64,000 nucleotides of DNA from Pseudomonas sp. Root71 (GTDB taxonomy: Bacteria > Pseudomonadota > Gammaproteobacteria > Pseudomonadales > Pseudomonadaceae): the NCBI RefSeq assembly GCF_001429045.1, contig NZ_LMHY01000001.1, positions 317,892-381,891 on the forward strand, given 5' to 3'. The position numbers and the translations under genes are program-made. The notes beneath the pieces are model-generated. The model saw only the letters and a program-made list of their open reading frames with translations. It was not told the origin of the DNA and did no database searches. Below are positions 46,426-56,870 of this stretch, in pieces (the first letter of the stretch is position 1; every line of letters starts with the position of its first letter).

Positions 46426-47059
46426 AAAGCGCCACACGCTTGGGCAAATACGGCGGCAAATACAACCCCACATAAGCATCAAACACCCGCATCCCTTCCT
46501 CGGCCATGCGCGGCGTAATCTGCCCGTGCTGCTGCACCGAGCGCGCATACACCCGGTCGCCCAGTTCCATGGCCAGGGCAAACACATCGACATCACTGGG
46601 CAACGTCGGCAGCTCGAAGTGATGGTCGAACAGCTTGTGCATCAGGTCGCCCAGTTCGATGTCGTGCTGGCGGTCGGCCTGGGTGACTTCAGTCAGACCG
46701 TGCTGGGCCAGAATGAGTTGGCGGGCGGCGGCGTCTTCTGCGTAGATGTCGAGCATGCGTTGTTCCACCAGTCGCGACAGATCGCGCCAGCCATTCAAGG
46801 CGAGATGGTCGATGGGAGCTTGCAGGCAGGCGCGGAAGGCCGCATGGACGTCGGCGGTCAAGGCTTCGAGCAAAGCCGGCACGCTGGCGAAGAAGTGGTA
46901 GACCGAGGAGGGCGGAATCTCCGCGCGCTCGGCGACGCTGTAGATCGACAGACTGGCCACACCCTCGGCAGCCAGCAGCGTGCGGGCGGCATCGAGTATC
47001 GAATCGATCCGGGCCTGGCTGCGTGCGCGGGGTTTGCGGGGGGTGGCTACGCGTGTCAT
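46424..47059 (-). CDS. TetR/AcrR family transcriptional regulator
   Basis: 211-aa regulator with an N-terminal DNA-binding domain (SQARIDSILDAARTLLAAEGVASLSIYSVAERAEIPPSSVYHFFASVPALL) and a helical C-terminal ligand domain. ATG 47059 follows AGGAGACTCCA; the longer frame runs into a REP unit. It lies beside the polyamine cluster and could control it, but the effector is not readable. The stop codon is formed within a REPIN arm. Confidence 0.9.
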   Translation of the reverse strand: MTRVATPRKPRARSQARIDSILDAARTLLAAEGVASLSIYSVAERAEIPPSSVYHFFASVPALLEALTADVHAAFRACLQAPIDHLALNGWRDLSRLVEQRMLDIYAEDAAARQLILAQHGLTEVTQADRQHDIELGDLMHKLFDHHFELPTLPSDVDVFALAMELGDRVYARSVQQHGQITPRMAEEGMRVFDAYVGLYLPPYLPKRVAL

Positions 47060-47116
47060 TGGAGTCTCCTGCGGGGCAGCGGGCATTGTACGCAGAGCGG
47101 GCAGATGTTCCATATC

Positions 47117-47254
47117 CCCTGTGGCGAGGGAGCTTGCTCCCGTTGGGTCGCGAAGCGGCCCCAAAACGGCCGATGCGGTGTGCCTGACAGAACCGACTGC
47201 GGATTAAAGGGAGTCCTTCGGCCTCCAGCGGGAGCAAGCTCCCTCGCCACGGGG
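47117..47254. repeat. REP doublet of a third family, GAGGGAGCTTGCTCCCG
   Basis: CCCTGTGGCGAGGGAGCTTG and CAAGCTCCCTCGCCACGGGG are inverted around about 75 bases. The units share the GGGAGC core with the first REP family but have a distinct GGCGAGGGAGCTTG head. Confidence 0.8.
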
Positions 47255-47269
47255 TTTGATGGCACCCAT

Positions 47270-47314
47270 AAAAAAACGCCGCCGGCTTTTACAGCCGGCG
47301 GCGTTTCCTTTTTA
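47270..47314 (-). terminator. Terminator after the minus-strand glutamine synthetase-like gene
   Basis: AAACGCCGCCGGCT / AGCCGGCGGCGTTT is a long GC stem. Read on the minus strand it follows the synthetase stop by about 12 bases and ends in TTTTTT. Confidence 0.9.
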
Positions 47315-47324
47315 CTGCAACCGA

Positions 47325-48701
47325 TTAAACGGTATGCAGGTACCAGTTGTACTCGAGGTCGGAGATGGAGTGTTCGAACTCCTCCAGCTCACTCTCTTTG
47401 CACGCGACGAAGATATCGATGTATTTCGGATCGATGTACTTGGCCATGACTTCGCTGTCGTCCAGCTCGCGCAGTGCATCGCGCAGGTTGTTCGGCAGGC
47501 TCTGCTCGTTCTGCTCGTAGCTGTTGCCTTCGACCGGGGCGCCAGGCTCGATCTGGTTGGTCAGGCCGTGGTGCACACCCGCCAAAACCGAAGCCATCAG
47601 CAGGTACGGGTTGGCATCGGCGCCGGCTACACGATGCTCGATGCGCACGGCGTCGGAAGAACCGGTCGGTACGCGAATCGCCACAGTACGGTTATCCAGG
47701 CCCCAGCACGGCGAGTTTGGCACGTAGAACTGTGCGCCGAAACGACGGTAGGAGTTGACGTTCGGGCAGAGAAAAGCCATCTGCGCCGGTAGGGTCTCGA
47801 GCACACCGCCGATCGCGTGACGCAGTGCGGCGTTCTGCTCGGGATCCTCGCTGGCAAAAATATTCTTGCCGTCTTTGTCGAGAATCGAAATGTGGACGTG
47901 CAGACCATTACCCGCCTGGCCTGGGTAAGGCTTGGCCATGAAGGTGGTGTCCATTTCATGGTCGTAGGCGATGTTCTTGATCAGGCGCTTGAGCAGGACC
48001 GCGTAGTCGCAGGCCTTGATCGGGTCAGCCACGTGGTGCAGGTTCACTTCGAACTGCGCCGGGGCACTTTCCTTGACGATGGCGTCGGCCGGAATGCCTT
48101 GCTCTTTGGCACCTTCCAGAATGTCCTGGAGGCAGTCGACGTATTCGTCGAGGTCGTCGATCAGGTAGACCTGAGTCGAGTGCGGACGTTTGCCGGAAAC
48201 CGGCGAGCGAGGTGGTTGCGGACGACCGTTCACGTTCTCCTGGTCGATCAGGTAGAACTCCAGTTCGAACGCGGCACAGATGGTCAGGCCCATTTCGTCG
48301 AACTTGCGTACCACATTGGCCAGCACTTCACGCGGGTCGGCGAAGAATGGTTCGCCTTCGAGTTCGTGCATGGTCATCAGCAGTTGCGCGGTCGGGCGCT
48401 TCTGCCATGGCTCGTTGCATAGGGTATCGGGAATTGGATAGCAGATTCGGTCAGCATCACCGATGTCCAGGCCCAGGCCGGTGCTTTCCACCGTCGAGCC
48501 ATTGATATCCAGAGCAAATAGAGAGGCCGGCAGGTTGATGCCTTTCTCGTAAACCTTGTGGAGGCTGGTGCGTTCGATGCGCTTGCCGCGCACCACACCA
48601 TTCATATCCGCAATCAGAAGGTCAACGTACAGAACCTCAGGATGTTCCTTAAGGAACGCGTTCGCTTCGTTAAGCTGAACGGCACGCGGGGGTACCGACA
48701 T
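47325..48701 (-). CDS. spuI: Glutamine synthetase family protein, gamma-glutamylpolyamine synthetase (SpuI type)
   Basis: 458-aa GS-fold ligase that probably couples glutamate to putrescine or another polyamine. It has the N-terminal beta-grasp (YVDLLIADMNGVVRGKRIERTSL), the catalytic EFYLID glutamate, NLHHVADPIKACDYAVLLKRLIK, the AKPYPGQAGNGLHVHISI loop and VAGADANPYLLMASVLAG. It lacks the adenylylation loop tyrosine context of GlnA. It is divergent from the spuB side of the cluster, as PA0296 is in P. aeruginosa. It starts at ATG 48701 after AAAGGTG. Confidence 0.88.
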   Translation of the reverse strand: MSVPPRAVQLNEANAFLKEHPEVLYVDLLIADMNGVVRGKRIERTSLHKVYEKGINLPASLFALDINGSTVESTGLGLDIGDADRICYPIPDTLCNEPWQKRPTAQLLMTMHELEGEPFFADPREVLANVVRKFDEMGLTICAAFELEFYLIDQENVNGRPQPPRSPVSGKRPHSTQVYLIDDLDEYVDCLQDILEGAKEQGIPADAIVKESAPAQFEVNLHHVADPIKACDYAVLLKRLIKNIAYDHEMDTTFMAKPYPGQAGNGLHVHISILDKDGKNIFASEDPEQNAALRHAIGGVLETLPAQMAFLCPNVNSYRRFGAQFYVPNSPCWGLDNRTVAIRVPTGSSDAVRIEHRVAGADANPYLLMASVLAGVHHGLTNQIEPGAPVEGNSYEQNEQSLPNNLRDALRELDDSEVMAKYIDPKYIDIFVACKESELEEFEHSISDLEYNWYLHTV

Positions 48702-48979
48702 GATGCAACACCTTTGTTGTTAAAAATATCAATCATTGATCTTTTCAGATTCCAGTCAACCCGAACGGCATGCCGAAGTCAAGCGAGGCCTTTTTTGCCC
48801 TAAAAAAGCGCCCGTGTGGCTTTTTTGAGGCACTTTGGGGCGTTTTTATGCCTTTGGCCTCCATGGCGCCCGCAGGCTTGAGCGGGCCGTGTTGTATTTT
48901 TTACGGGGGTGTTGTGTAAAAAAATGAACAAGGCTAAGCTCGAATCAAACCCATAACAGCAATAATACCGGGGTGCTTC

Positions 48980-49330
48980 ATGTCTCGCCTGCCGATAATC
49001 GGCGTCACCGACTGCTCAAGACAGGTCGGTCGGCATGTTTATCACATCAGTGATGACACGTCCGTCCGTTCCGTGGCCTCAGCGGTTCTGGTGATCCTCC
49101 CATCCGTGACGGTTCAACCGTCCCCGTCCGATATTCTGGACGGTCGTGATGGCACCCCCATTACGGTTACTCCATTCAATATAGAACCGATTCACAATAG
49201 CGGCCTGACCATCGTTCAGGGCACCGCTCGCGATTCTGCACGCCCGGCTTCTGCAGCCGTGTCGGCAAGCACGATAATCTGCCGCGCAAACGCTCTACAA
49301 CGCGACGCCGATGCGTCAAACAACGCCTGA
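48980..49330 (+). pseudogene. spuA: spuA remnant (gamma-glutamyl-polyamine amidohydrolase), truncated
   Basis: The reading frame starts MSRLPIIGVTDCSRQVGRHVYHISDD and later has SDILDGRDG and FNIEP, which match the start and the SDILDALDG...SNIEPFHY region of class I amidotransferase-type SpuA/PuuD. It stops after 116 codons, whereas intact family members run about 250. The nucleophile elbow GICRGFQ and all downstream catalytic parts are missing, and the second half is badly diverged. The gene position (between spuI and spuB) is exactly where spuA belongs. The product would be inactive. Confidence 0.78.
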
Positions 49331-49368
49331 CCTTAAAAGGGTCAGACAACTCAAGCCTAGAGGCATTT

Positions 49369-50727
49369 ATGAGTAACAACCTCGACCAGCTCACCGATTG
49401 GTTGAAAAACCACAAGATCACAGAAGTCGAATGCATGATCGCCGACTTGACCGGGATTACCCGGGGCAAGATTTCGCCGACCAACAAATTCATCGCCGAA
49501 AAAGGCATGCGCCTGCCAGAAAGCGTGCTGTTGCAGACAGTGACCGGCGATTACGTCGAAGACGACATCTATTACGAGCTGCTCGACCCGGCCGACATCG
49601 ACATGATCTGCCGTCCCGATCAGGGTGCGGTGTACCTGGTGCCGTGGGCCATCGAGCCGACCGCCATCGTCATCCACGATACCTACGACAAGCAAGGCAA
49701 CCCGATCGAGCTGTCGCCGCGCAACGTGCTCAAGAAAGTCCTGAAACTCTATACCGACAAAGGCTGGCAGCCGATCGTGGCGCCGGAAATGGAGTTTTAC
49801 CTGACCAAGCGCAGTGACGACCCGGACTACCCGCTGCAACCGCCGATCGGCCGTTCCGGTCGTCCGGAAATCGGTCGCCAGTCGTTCTCCATCGAAGCGG
49901 CGAACGAATTCGACCCGCTGTTCGAAGACGTCTATGACTGGTGCGAATTGCAGGAACTGGACCTCGATACCCTGATCCACGAGGACGGCACGGCGCAGAT
50001 GGAAATCAACTTCCGTCACGGCGATGCCCTGTCCCTGGCCGACCAGATCCTGGTGTTCAAGCGCACCATGCGCGAAGCCGCGCTCAAGCACGACGTGGCC
50101 GCGACCTTCATGGCCAAGCCGATGACCGGCGAGCCGGGCAGTGCCATGCACTTGCACCAGAGCATCATCGACATCGAGACCGGCAAGAACATCTTCTCCA
50201 ATGAAGACGGGACCATGAGCCAGTTGTTCCTGCACCACATCGGTGGTCTGCAGAAGCTCATTCCCGAACTGTTGCCGCTGTTCGCACCCAACGTCAACTC
50301 GTTCCGCCGCTTCCTGCCGGATACTTCGGCGCCGGTGAACGTGGAGTGGGGTGAAGAGAACCGCACCGTGGGCCTGCGGGTACCGGATGCGGGGCCGCAA
50401 AACCGACGGGTGGAAAACCGCCTGCCGGGCGCCGATGCCAACCCGTACCTGGCGATTGCCGCGAGCCTGCTCTGCGGTTACATCGGCATGGTCGAAGGCC
50501 TGAACCCGAGTGCGCCGGTGGTTGGGCGAGGCTATGAACGCCGCAACCTGCGCCTGCCGCTAACCATCGAAGACGCACTGGAACGCATGGAAAACAGCGC
50601 GACCATCGAGCGGTACCTGGGCAAAAATTTCATCACTGGCTACGTTGCGGTCAAGCGGGCCGAGCATGAAAACTTCAAGCGCGTGATCAGTTCGTGGGAA
50701 AGGGAATTCCTGCTCTTTGCCGTCTGA
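49369..50727 (+). CDS. spuB: Glutamine synthetase family protein, gamma-glutamylpolyamine synthetase (SpuB)
   Basis: 452-aa GS-fold ligase, paralogous to the divergent spuI: VECMIADLTGITRGKISPTNKF, the catalytic APEMEFYLTK, QMEINFRHGDALSLADQILVFKRTMRE, AKPMTGEPGSAMHLHQSI and LPGADANPYLAIAASLL. It starts 38 bases after the broken spuA frame and is followed by spuC in the same direction. It would load glutamate on polyamines for oxidation. Confidence 0.92.
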   Translation: MSNNLDQLTDWLKNHKITEVECMIADLTGITRGKISPTNKFIAEKGMRLPESVLLQTVTGDYVEDDIYYELLDPADIDMICRPDQGAVYLVPWAIEPTAIVIHDTYDKQGNPIELSPRNVLKKVLKLYTDKGWQPIVAPEMEFYLTKRSDDPDYPLQPPIGRSGRPEIGRQSFSIEAANEFDPLFEDVYDWCELQELDLDTLIHEDGTAQMEINFRHGDALSLADQILVFKRTMREAALKHDVAATFMAKPMTGEPGSAMHLHQSIIDIETGKNIFSNEDGTMSQLFLHHIGGLQKLIPELLPLFAPNVNSFRRFLPDTSAPVNVEWGEENRTVGLRVPDAGPQNRRVENRLPGADANPYLAIAASLLCGYIGMVEGLNPSAPVVGRGYERRNLRLPLTIEDALERMENSATIERYLGKNFITGYVAVKRAEHENFKRVISSWEREFLLFAV

Positions 50728-50786
50728 TACGCCGGGCGCCGCCGCTGCCTGGCGGCGCCTTCACCTGATTGTTTTAGGAGATTCGT

Positions 50787-52151
50787 ATGACCAGCAACAA
50801 TCCGCAAACCCGTGAATGGCAAACCCTGAGCAATGATCACCACCTGGCTCCGTTCAGCGACTTCAAGCAGCTGAAAGAGAAAGGCCCGCGGATCATCACC
50901 AACGCCAAGGGCGTTTACCTCTGGGACAGCGAAGGCAACAAGATCCTCGACGGCATGGCCGGCCTGTGGTGCGTCGCGATTGGTTATGGTCGCGATGAAC
51001 TGGCCGATGCCGCCAGTAAACAGATGCGTGAACTGCCTTACTACAACCTGTTCTTCCAGACTGCGCACCCACCGGTACTGGAACTGGCCAAGGCTATCGC
51101 CGACATCGCGCCAGAAGGCATGAACCATGTGTTCTTCACCGGCTCCGGCTCCGAAGGCAACGACACCATGCTGCGTATGGTTCGTCACTACTGGGCGATC
51201 AAGGGCCAGCCGAACAAGAAAGTCATCATCAGCCGCAAGAACGGCTATCACGGTTCCACCGTGGCCGGCGCGAGCCTGGGCGGCATGACGTACATGCACG
51301 AACAGGGCGACTTGCCGATCCCGGGTATCGTACACATCGCCCAGCCGTACTGGTTCGCCGAAGGCGGCGACATGACCCCGGAAGAATTCGGTATCTGGGC
51401 GGCCAACCAGCTGGAAGAAAAGATTCTGGAAGTCGGCGTCGACAACGTCGGTGCCTTTATTGCCGAGCCGATCCAGGGCGCCGGTGGCGTGATCATTCCG
51501 CCAGAGACCTACTGGCCGCGCATCAAGGAAATCCTCGCCAAGTACGACATCCTGTTCGTGGCTGACGAAGTGATTTGCGGTTTCGGTCGTACCGGCGAGT
51601 GGTTCGGTGCCGATTTCTACGACCTTAAGCCAGACATGATGACCATCGCCAAGGGCCTGACCTCGGGCTACATCCCGATGGGCGGCCTGATCGTGCGTGA
51701 TGAAGTGGTGGACGTGCTCAACGAAGGCGGCGACTTCAACCACGGCTTCACTTACTCCGGTCACCCGGTAGCCGCTGCGGTGGCGCTGGAAAACATCCGC
51801 ATCATGCGCGACGAGAAGATCATCGAGCGCGTACATGCAGAAACGGCACCGTATTTGCAAAAGCGTCTGCGGGAACTGAACGATCACCCGCTGGTGGGTG
51901 AAGTTCGTGGCGTGGGTCTGCTGGGGGCCATCGAACTGGTCCAGGACAAGGCCACGCGCAAGCGCTACGAAGGCAAGGGCGTCGGCATGATCTGCCGTCA
52001 GTTCTGCTTCGATAACGGCCTGATCATGCGCGCCGTCGGCGACACCATGATCATCGCTCCGCCACTGGTGATTACACCGGCGGAAATCGATGAACTGGTG
52101 ACCAAGGCTCGCAAGTGTCTTGACCTGACCCTGAGTGCATTGCAGGGCTAA
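50787..52151 (+). CDS. spuC: Polyamine:pyruvate aminotransferase SpuC
   Basis: 454-aa class III PLP aminotransferase that transfers the amino group of putrescine (and other diamines) to pyruvate. WDSEGNKILDGMAGLWCVAIGYGR, the FFTGSGSEGNDTMLRMVRHYW phosphate loop, EPIQGAGGVIIPPETYWP, DEVICGFGRTG and cofactor lysine K289 in MTIAKGLTSGYIPMGG are all present. It has a TTAGGAG site and lies 59 bases after spuB, so it gives a direct route to aminobutyraldehyde in parallel with glutamylation. Confidence 0.95.
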   Translation: MTSNNPQTREWQTLSNDHHLAPFSDFKQLKEKGPRIITNAKGVYLWDSEGNKILDGMAGLWCVAIGYGRDELADAASKQMRELPYYNLFFQTAHPPVLELAKAIADIAPEGMNHVFFTGSGSEGNDTMLRMVRHYWAIKGQPNKKVIISRKNGYHGSTVAGASLGGMTYMHEQGDLPIPGIVHIAQPYWFAEGGDMTPEEFGIWAANQLEEKILEVGVDNVGAFIAEPIQGAGGVIIPPETYWPRIKEILAKYDILFVADEVICGFGRTGEWFGADFYDLKPDMMTIAKGLTSGYIPMGGLIVRDEVVDVLNEGGDFNHGFTYSGHPVAAAVALENIRIMRDEKIIERVHAETAPYLQKRLRELNDHPLVGEVRGVGLLGAIELVQDKATRKRYEGKGVGMICRQFCFDNGLIMRAVGDTMIIAPPLVITPAEIDELVTKARKCLDLTLSALQG

Positions 52152-52339
52152 GTGCTAGGCTCTGAGCGGAAGTCCAAAGTTCTGCAAATGAACCAGGAAC
52201 TTTCGCTCGGAACTGGTCAGAAAGCGTGGCCGTTCCTTGAAAGACCGATGTGGATCTTGCCAGACTAGCCGCGGTTCCAGTTGCCCGGGTTCGGTCGCTG
52301 AACAAGTGGTTCAAAAAAGAAAAATTTGGAGCATTACGC

Positions 52340-53452
52340 ATGAAGGCACTAGGTAAAAAGCTCGCTGGCAAGACCCTCCTTGCCATGTCCGTGATGGGTT
52401 TGATGGCGGGCGCGGTTCAGGCCGATGACAAAGTACTGCACGTGTACAACTGGTCCGACTACATCGCACCGGATACCGTCAAGAAGTTTGAAGACGAGTC
52501 GGGCATCAAGGTTGTCTATGACGTCTTCGACAGCAACGAAACCCTGGAAGCCAAGTTGCTGGCAGGCAAGTCCGGTTACGACATCGTTGTACCGTCGAAC
52601 AACTTCCTGGCCAAGCAGATCAAGGCTGGCGTCTACCAGAAGCTGGACAAGTCCAAGCTGCCTAACTGGAAGAACCTGAACACCGACCTGCTCAAGGCCG
52701 TTTCCGTGAGCGACCCGGGCAACGAACACGCCTTCCCGTACATGTGGGGTTCGATCGGTATCGGCTTCAACCCCGAGAAGGTCAAGGCTGCGTTGGGTGC
52801 CGACGCGCCGACCAACTCCTGGGACCTGCTGTTCAAACCTGAAAACGCCGCGAAGTTGAAATCGTGCGGCATCAGCTTCCTCGATTCGCCAACCGAGATG
52901 ATTCCGGTGGCGTTGCACTACCTGGGCTATCCAACCGACAGCCAGGACAAGAAACAACTGGCCGAAGCCGAAGCGCTGTTCCTGAAAATCCGCCCTTCGG
53001 TAGGTTACTTCCACTCGTCCAAGTACATCTCCGACCTGGCCAACGGCAACATCTGCGTGGCTGTGGGTTACTCGGGTGACATTTACCAGGCCAAGTCCCG
53101 CGCGGAAGAAGCCGGTGGCAAGGTGAAAGTCAGCTACAACATTCCAAAAGAAGGTGCCGGCAGCTTCTACGACATGGTCGCCATCCCTAAAGATGCCGAA
53201 AACGTCGAAGGCGCCTACAAGTTCATGACCTTCCTGCAGAAGCCGGAAATCATGGCTGAAATCACCAACGCCGTGCGCTTCCCGAACGGTAACGCGGCTG
53301 CAACTGCGTTGGTCGATAAAGACATCACCAGCGACCCGGGCGTTTACCCACCGGCGGACGTGCTCGCCAAGTTGTACGCGATTGCCGACTTGCCGGCCGC
53401 GACGCAGCGGATCATGACCCGCAGCTGGACCAAGATCAAATCCGGTAAATAA
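52340..53452 (+). CDS. spuD: Polyamine ABC transporter periplasmic binding protein (PotF/SpuD type)
   Basis: 370-aa exported protein. Signal peptide ends GAVQA and the mature protein starts [52 protein letters not shown] and the FDSNE loop line the polyamine pocket. ATG 52340 follows TTTGGAG and restores a proper signal peptide; the frame from 52250 does not. It is close to its neighbour (same motifs throughout), so the pair mirrors SpuD (putrescine) and SpuE (spermidine). Which ligand each binds cannot be assigned safely. Confidence 0.92.
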   Translation: MKALGKKLAGKTLLAMSVMGLMAGAVQADDKVLHVYNWSDYIAPDTVKKFEDESGIKVVYDVFDSNETLEAKLLAGKSGYDIVVPSNNFLAKQIKAGVYQKLDKSKLPNWKNLNTDLLKAVSVSDPGNEHAFPYMWGSIGIGFNPEKVKAALGADAPTNSWDLLFKPENAAKLKSCGISFLDSPTEMIPVALHYLGYPTDSQDKKQLAEAEALFLKIRPSVGYFHSSKYISDLANGNICVAVGYSGDIYQAKSRAEEAGGKVKVSYNIPKEGAGSFYDMVAIPKDAENVEGAYKFMTFLQKPEIMAEITNAVRFPNGNAAATALVDKDITSDPGVYPPADVLAKLYAIADLPAATQRIMTRSWTKIKSGK

Positions 53453-53468
53453 GCCGGTTTTATGCAAC

Positions 53469-53506
53469 AACCTGTTGTCGCCACCCGCGCGGTGGCGACA
53501 ACAGGT
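53469..53506 (+). terminator. Large hairpin between the two polyamine-binding protein genes
   Basis: ACCTGTTGTCGCCACC / GGTGGCGACAACAGGT form a 16-base perfect stem 17 bases after the stop. There is no T run behind it, so it is better read as a partial terminator or an mRNA-stabilising structure that raises the level of the first binding protein. Confidence 0.6.
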
Positions 53507-53598
53507 GTAATTAAATGACAGAAAGTTTTGCTGGAACGGTTTTTCGAGGGTAAGTTGCGCGCCGGTTTTGTTGCCGGGCAACCACGGTTGTCATGTAA

Positions 53599-54738
<1,140 letters not shown>

Positions 54739-54810
54739 TTTCAAGGCTCAAACTATCCAAGGTTGGCTCACCTTGAGCGAACTGCACTCTTTTTTCTGGG
54801 AGTTTCGTAA

Positions 54811-55953
54811 ATGGCAGTTGCCTCCGGCGCCTATAAGAAAGCCCTCGAGGGCGACCAGCAACCTAAACAGGTGCTGGTCAAAATCGACCGGGTCACGAAG
54901 AAGTTCGACGAGACGATTGCCGTGGACGATGTGTCCCTGGAAATCAAGAAAGGCGAAATTTTCGCCCTGCTCGGCGGTTCGGGATCGGGCAAATCCACTT
55001 TGCTGCGCATGCTCGCAGGTTTCGAACGGCCCACGGAGGGACGCATTTTCCTCGATGGCGTAGACATCACAGACATGCCGCCCTACGAGCGGCCGATCAA
55101 CATGATGTTCCAGTCCTACGCTCTGTTCCCGCACATGACCGTGGCGCAGAACATCGCTTTCGGCCTCAAGCAGGACAAGATTCCCGCGGCAGAAGTCGAC
55201 GCCCGCGTGGCCGAAATGCTCAAGCTGGTGCAGATGAGCCAGTACGCCAAGCGCAAGCCGCATCAATTGTCCGGCGGTCAGCGTCAGCGTGTGGCCCTGG
55301 CCCGTTCCCTGGCCAAGCGTCCGAAGCTGCTGCTGCTCGACGAACCGATGGGCGCACTGGACAAGAAGCTGCGTTCGCAAATGCAGCTGGAGCTGGTGGA
55401 GATCATCGAGCGCGTCGGCGTGACCTGCGTCATGGTGACCCACGACCAGGAAGAGGCCATGACCATGGCCGAGCGCATCGCGATCATGCACCTGGGCTGG
55501 ATCGCCCAGATCGGCAGCCCGATCGACATCTACGAAACCCCGACCAGTCGCCTGGTCTGCGAATTCATCGGTAACGTGAACATCTTCGAAGGCGAAGTGA
55601 TCGACGACGCCGAAGGCCACGCGATCATTACCTGCAAAGACCTGGATCGCCAGATCTACGTCGGCCACGGCATCAGCACTTCGGTGCAGGACAAGTCGGT
55701 CACCTACGCGATCCGTCCGGAAAAACTGCTGGTCACCGCCGACATGCCGACCTGCCAGTACAACTGGTCCAGCGGCAAGGTGCACGACATCGCCTACCTG
55801 GGCGGGCACTCGGTGTTCTACGTCGAACTGCCAAGCGGCAAGCTGGTGCAGTCGTTCGTGGCCAACGCCGAGCGTCGCGGGCAGCGTCCGACCTGGGGTG
55901 ATCAGGTCTACGTGTACTGGGAAGACGACAGCGGCGTGGTGCTTCGCTCATGA
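54811..55953 (+). CDS. spuF: Polyamine ABC transporter ATP-binding protein (PotG/SpuF)
   Basis: 380-aa ATPase: Walker A GGSGSGKST at 55-63, Q-loop MFQSYALFPHM, signature LSGGQRQRVALARSL, Walker B LLLLDEPMGALDKKLR, then a C-terminal TOBE domain (VTYAIRPEKLLVTADMP). It overlaps the next permease gene by four bases. Confidence 0.96.
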   Translation: MAVASGAYKKALEGDQQPKQVLVKIDRVTKKFDETIAVDDVSLEIKKGEIFALLGGSGSGKSTLLRMLAGFERPTEGRIFLDGVDITDMPPYERPINMMFQSYALFPHMTVAQNIAFGLKQDKIPAAEVDARVAEMLKLVQMSQYAKRKPHQLSGGQRQRVALARSLAKRPKLLLLDEPMGALDKKLRSQMQLELVEIIERVGVTCVMVTHDQEEAMTMAERIAIMHLGWIAQIGSPIDIYETPTSRLVCEFIGNVNIFEGEVIDDAEGHAIITCKDLDRQIYVGHGISTSVQDKSVTYAIRPEKLLVTADMPTCQYNWSSGKVHDIAYLGGHSVFYVELPSGKLVQSFVANAERRGQRPTWGDQVYVYWEDDSGVVLRS

Positions 55954-56870
55954 ACATGCGCAAACTCAAGCGTCGACTCAATCGAATAATTCCCGGTGGC
56001 CGTCAAATGGTCATCGGGGTTCCCTTCATCTGGCTGTTCCTGTTCTTCATGCTGCCGTTCTTCATCGTACTGAAGATCAGCTTCGCAGAAGCGGACGTGG
56101 CCATTCCGCCCTACACCGAAATCTACAGCTACGCCGAGCAGAAGCTGCAGTTGCTGCTTAACCTGGGCAACTACGCGATGCTGGCCGGTGACGAGCTGTA
56201 CATCGCCGCATATCTCGGCTCGCTGAAGATGGCGCTGTTCAGCACCATCCTCTGCCTGGTGATCGGCTACCCGATGGCCTACGGCATCTCCGTTGCCCGC
56301 AAGGAAGTGCAGACGGTGCTGGTGCTGTTGATCATGATGCCGACCTGGACTGCGATCCTGATCCGCGTTTACGCGTGGATGGGCATCCTCAGCAACAACG
56401 GCCTGCTCAATGGGTTCCTGATGAGCATGGGCTGGATCGACGAGCCGCTGCAGATCCTCAACACCAACCTGGCGGTCTACATCGGCGTGGTTTATTCCTA
56501 CCTGCCGTTCATGATCCTGCCGCTGTACGCCAACCTGGTGAAGCACGACCAGAGCCTGCTGGAAGCTGCGTCGGACCTGGGTTCGAGCACCTTCAACAGC
56601 TTCTGGAAAATCACCGTGCCGCTGTCGAAAAACGGCATCATCGCCGGCTGCATGCTGGTGTTCATCCCGGTGGTGGGCGAGTTCGTGATCCCGGAACTGC
56701 TCGGCGGTCCGGAAACCCTGATGATCGGTAAAGTGCTCTGGCAAGAGTTCTTCAACAACCGTGACTGGCCGGTGGCGTCTGCCCTGGCGGTAGTGATGCT
56801 GGCGATCCTGATTGTGCCGATTATCCTGTTCAACCGCAGTCAGGCCAAGGAAATGGAGGGTAAAGAATGA
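55950..56870 (+). CDS. spuG: Polyamine ABC transporter permease (PotH/SpuG)
   Basis: 306-aa permease with six hydrophobic segments, beginning KRRLNRIIPGGRQMVIGVPFIWLFLFFMLPF. The EAA loop reads EAASDLGSSTFNSFWKITVPLSKNG. ATGA overlap with spuF and four-base overlap with spuH place it firmly in one operon. A second ATG at 55956 is an equally possible start. Confidence 0.95.
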   Translation: MNMRKLKRRLNRIIPGGRQMVIGVPFIWLFLFFMLPFFIVLKISFAEADVAIPPYTEIYSYAEQKLQLLLNLGNYAMLAGDELYIAAYLGSLKMALFSTILCLVIGYPMAYGISVARKEVQTVLVLLIMMPTWTAILIRVYAWMGILSNNGLLNGFLMSMGWIDEPLQILNTNLAVYIGVVYSYLPFMILPLYANLVKHDQSLLEAASDLGSSTFNSFWKITVPLSKNGIIAGCMLVFIPVVGEFVIPELLGGPETLMIGKVLWQEFFNNRDWPVASALAVVMLAILIVPIILFNRSQAKEMEGKE

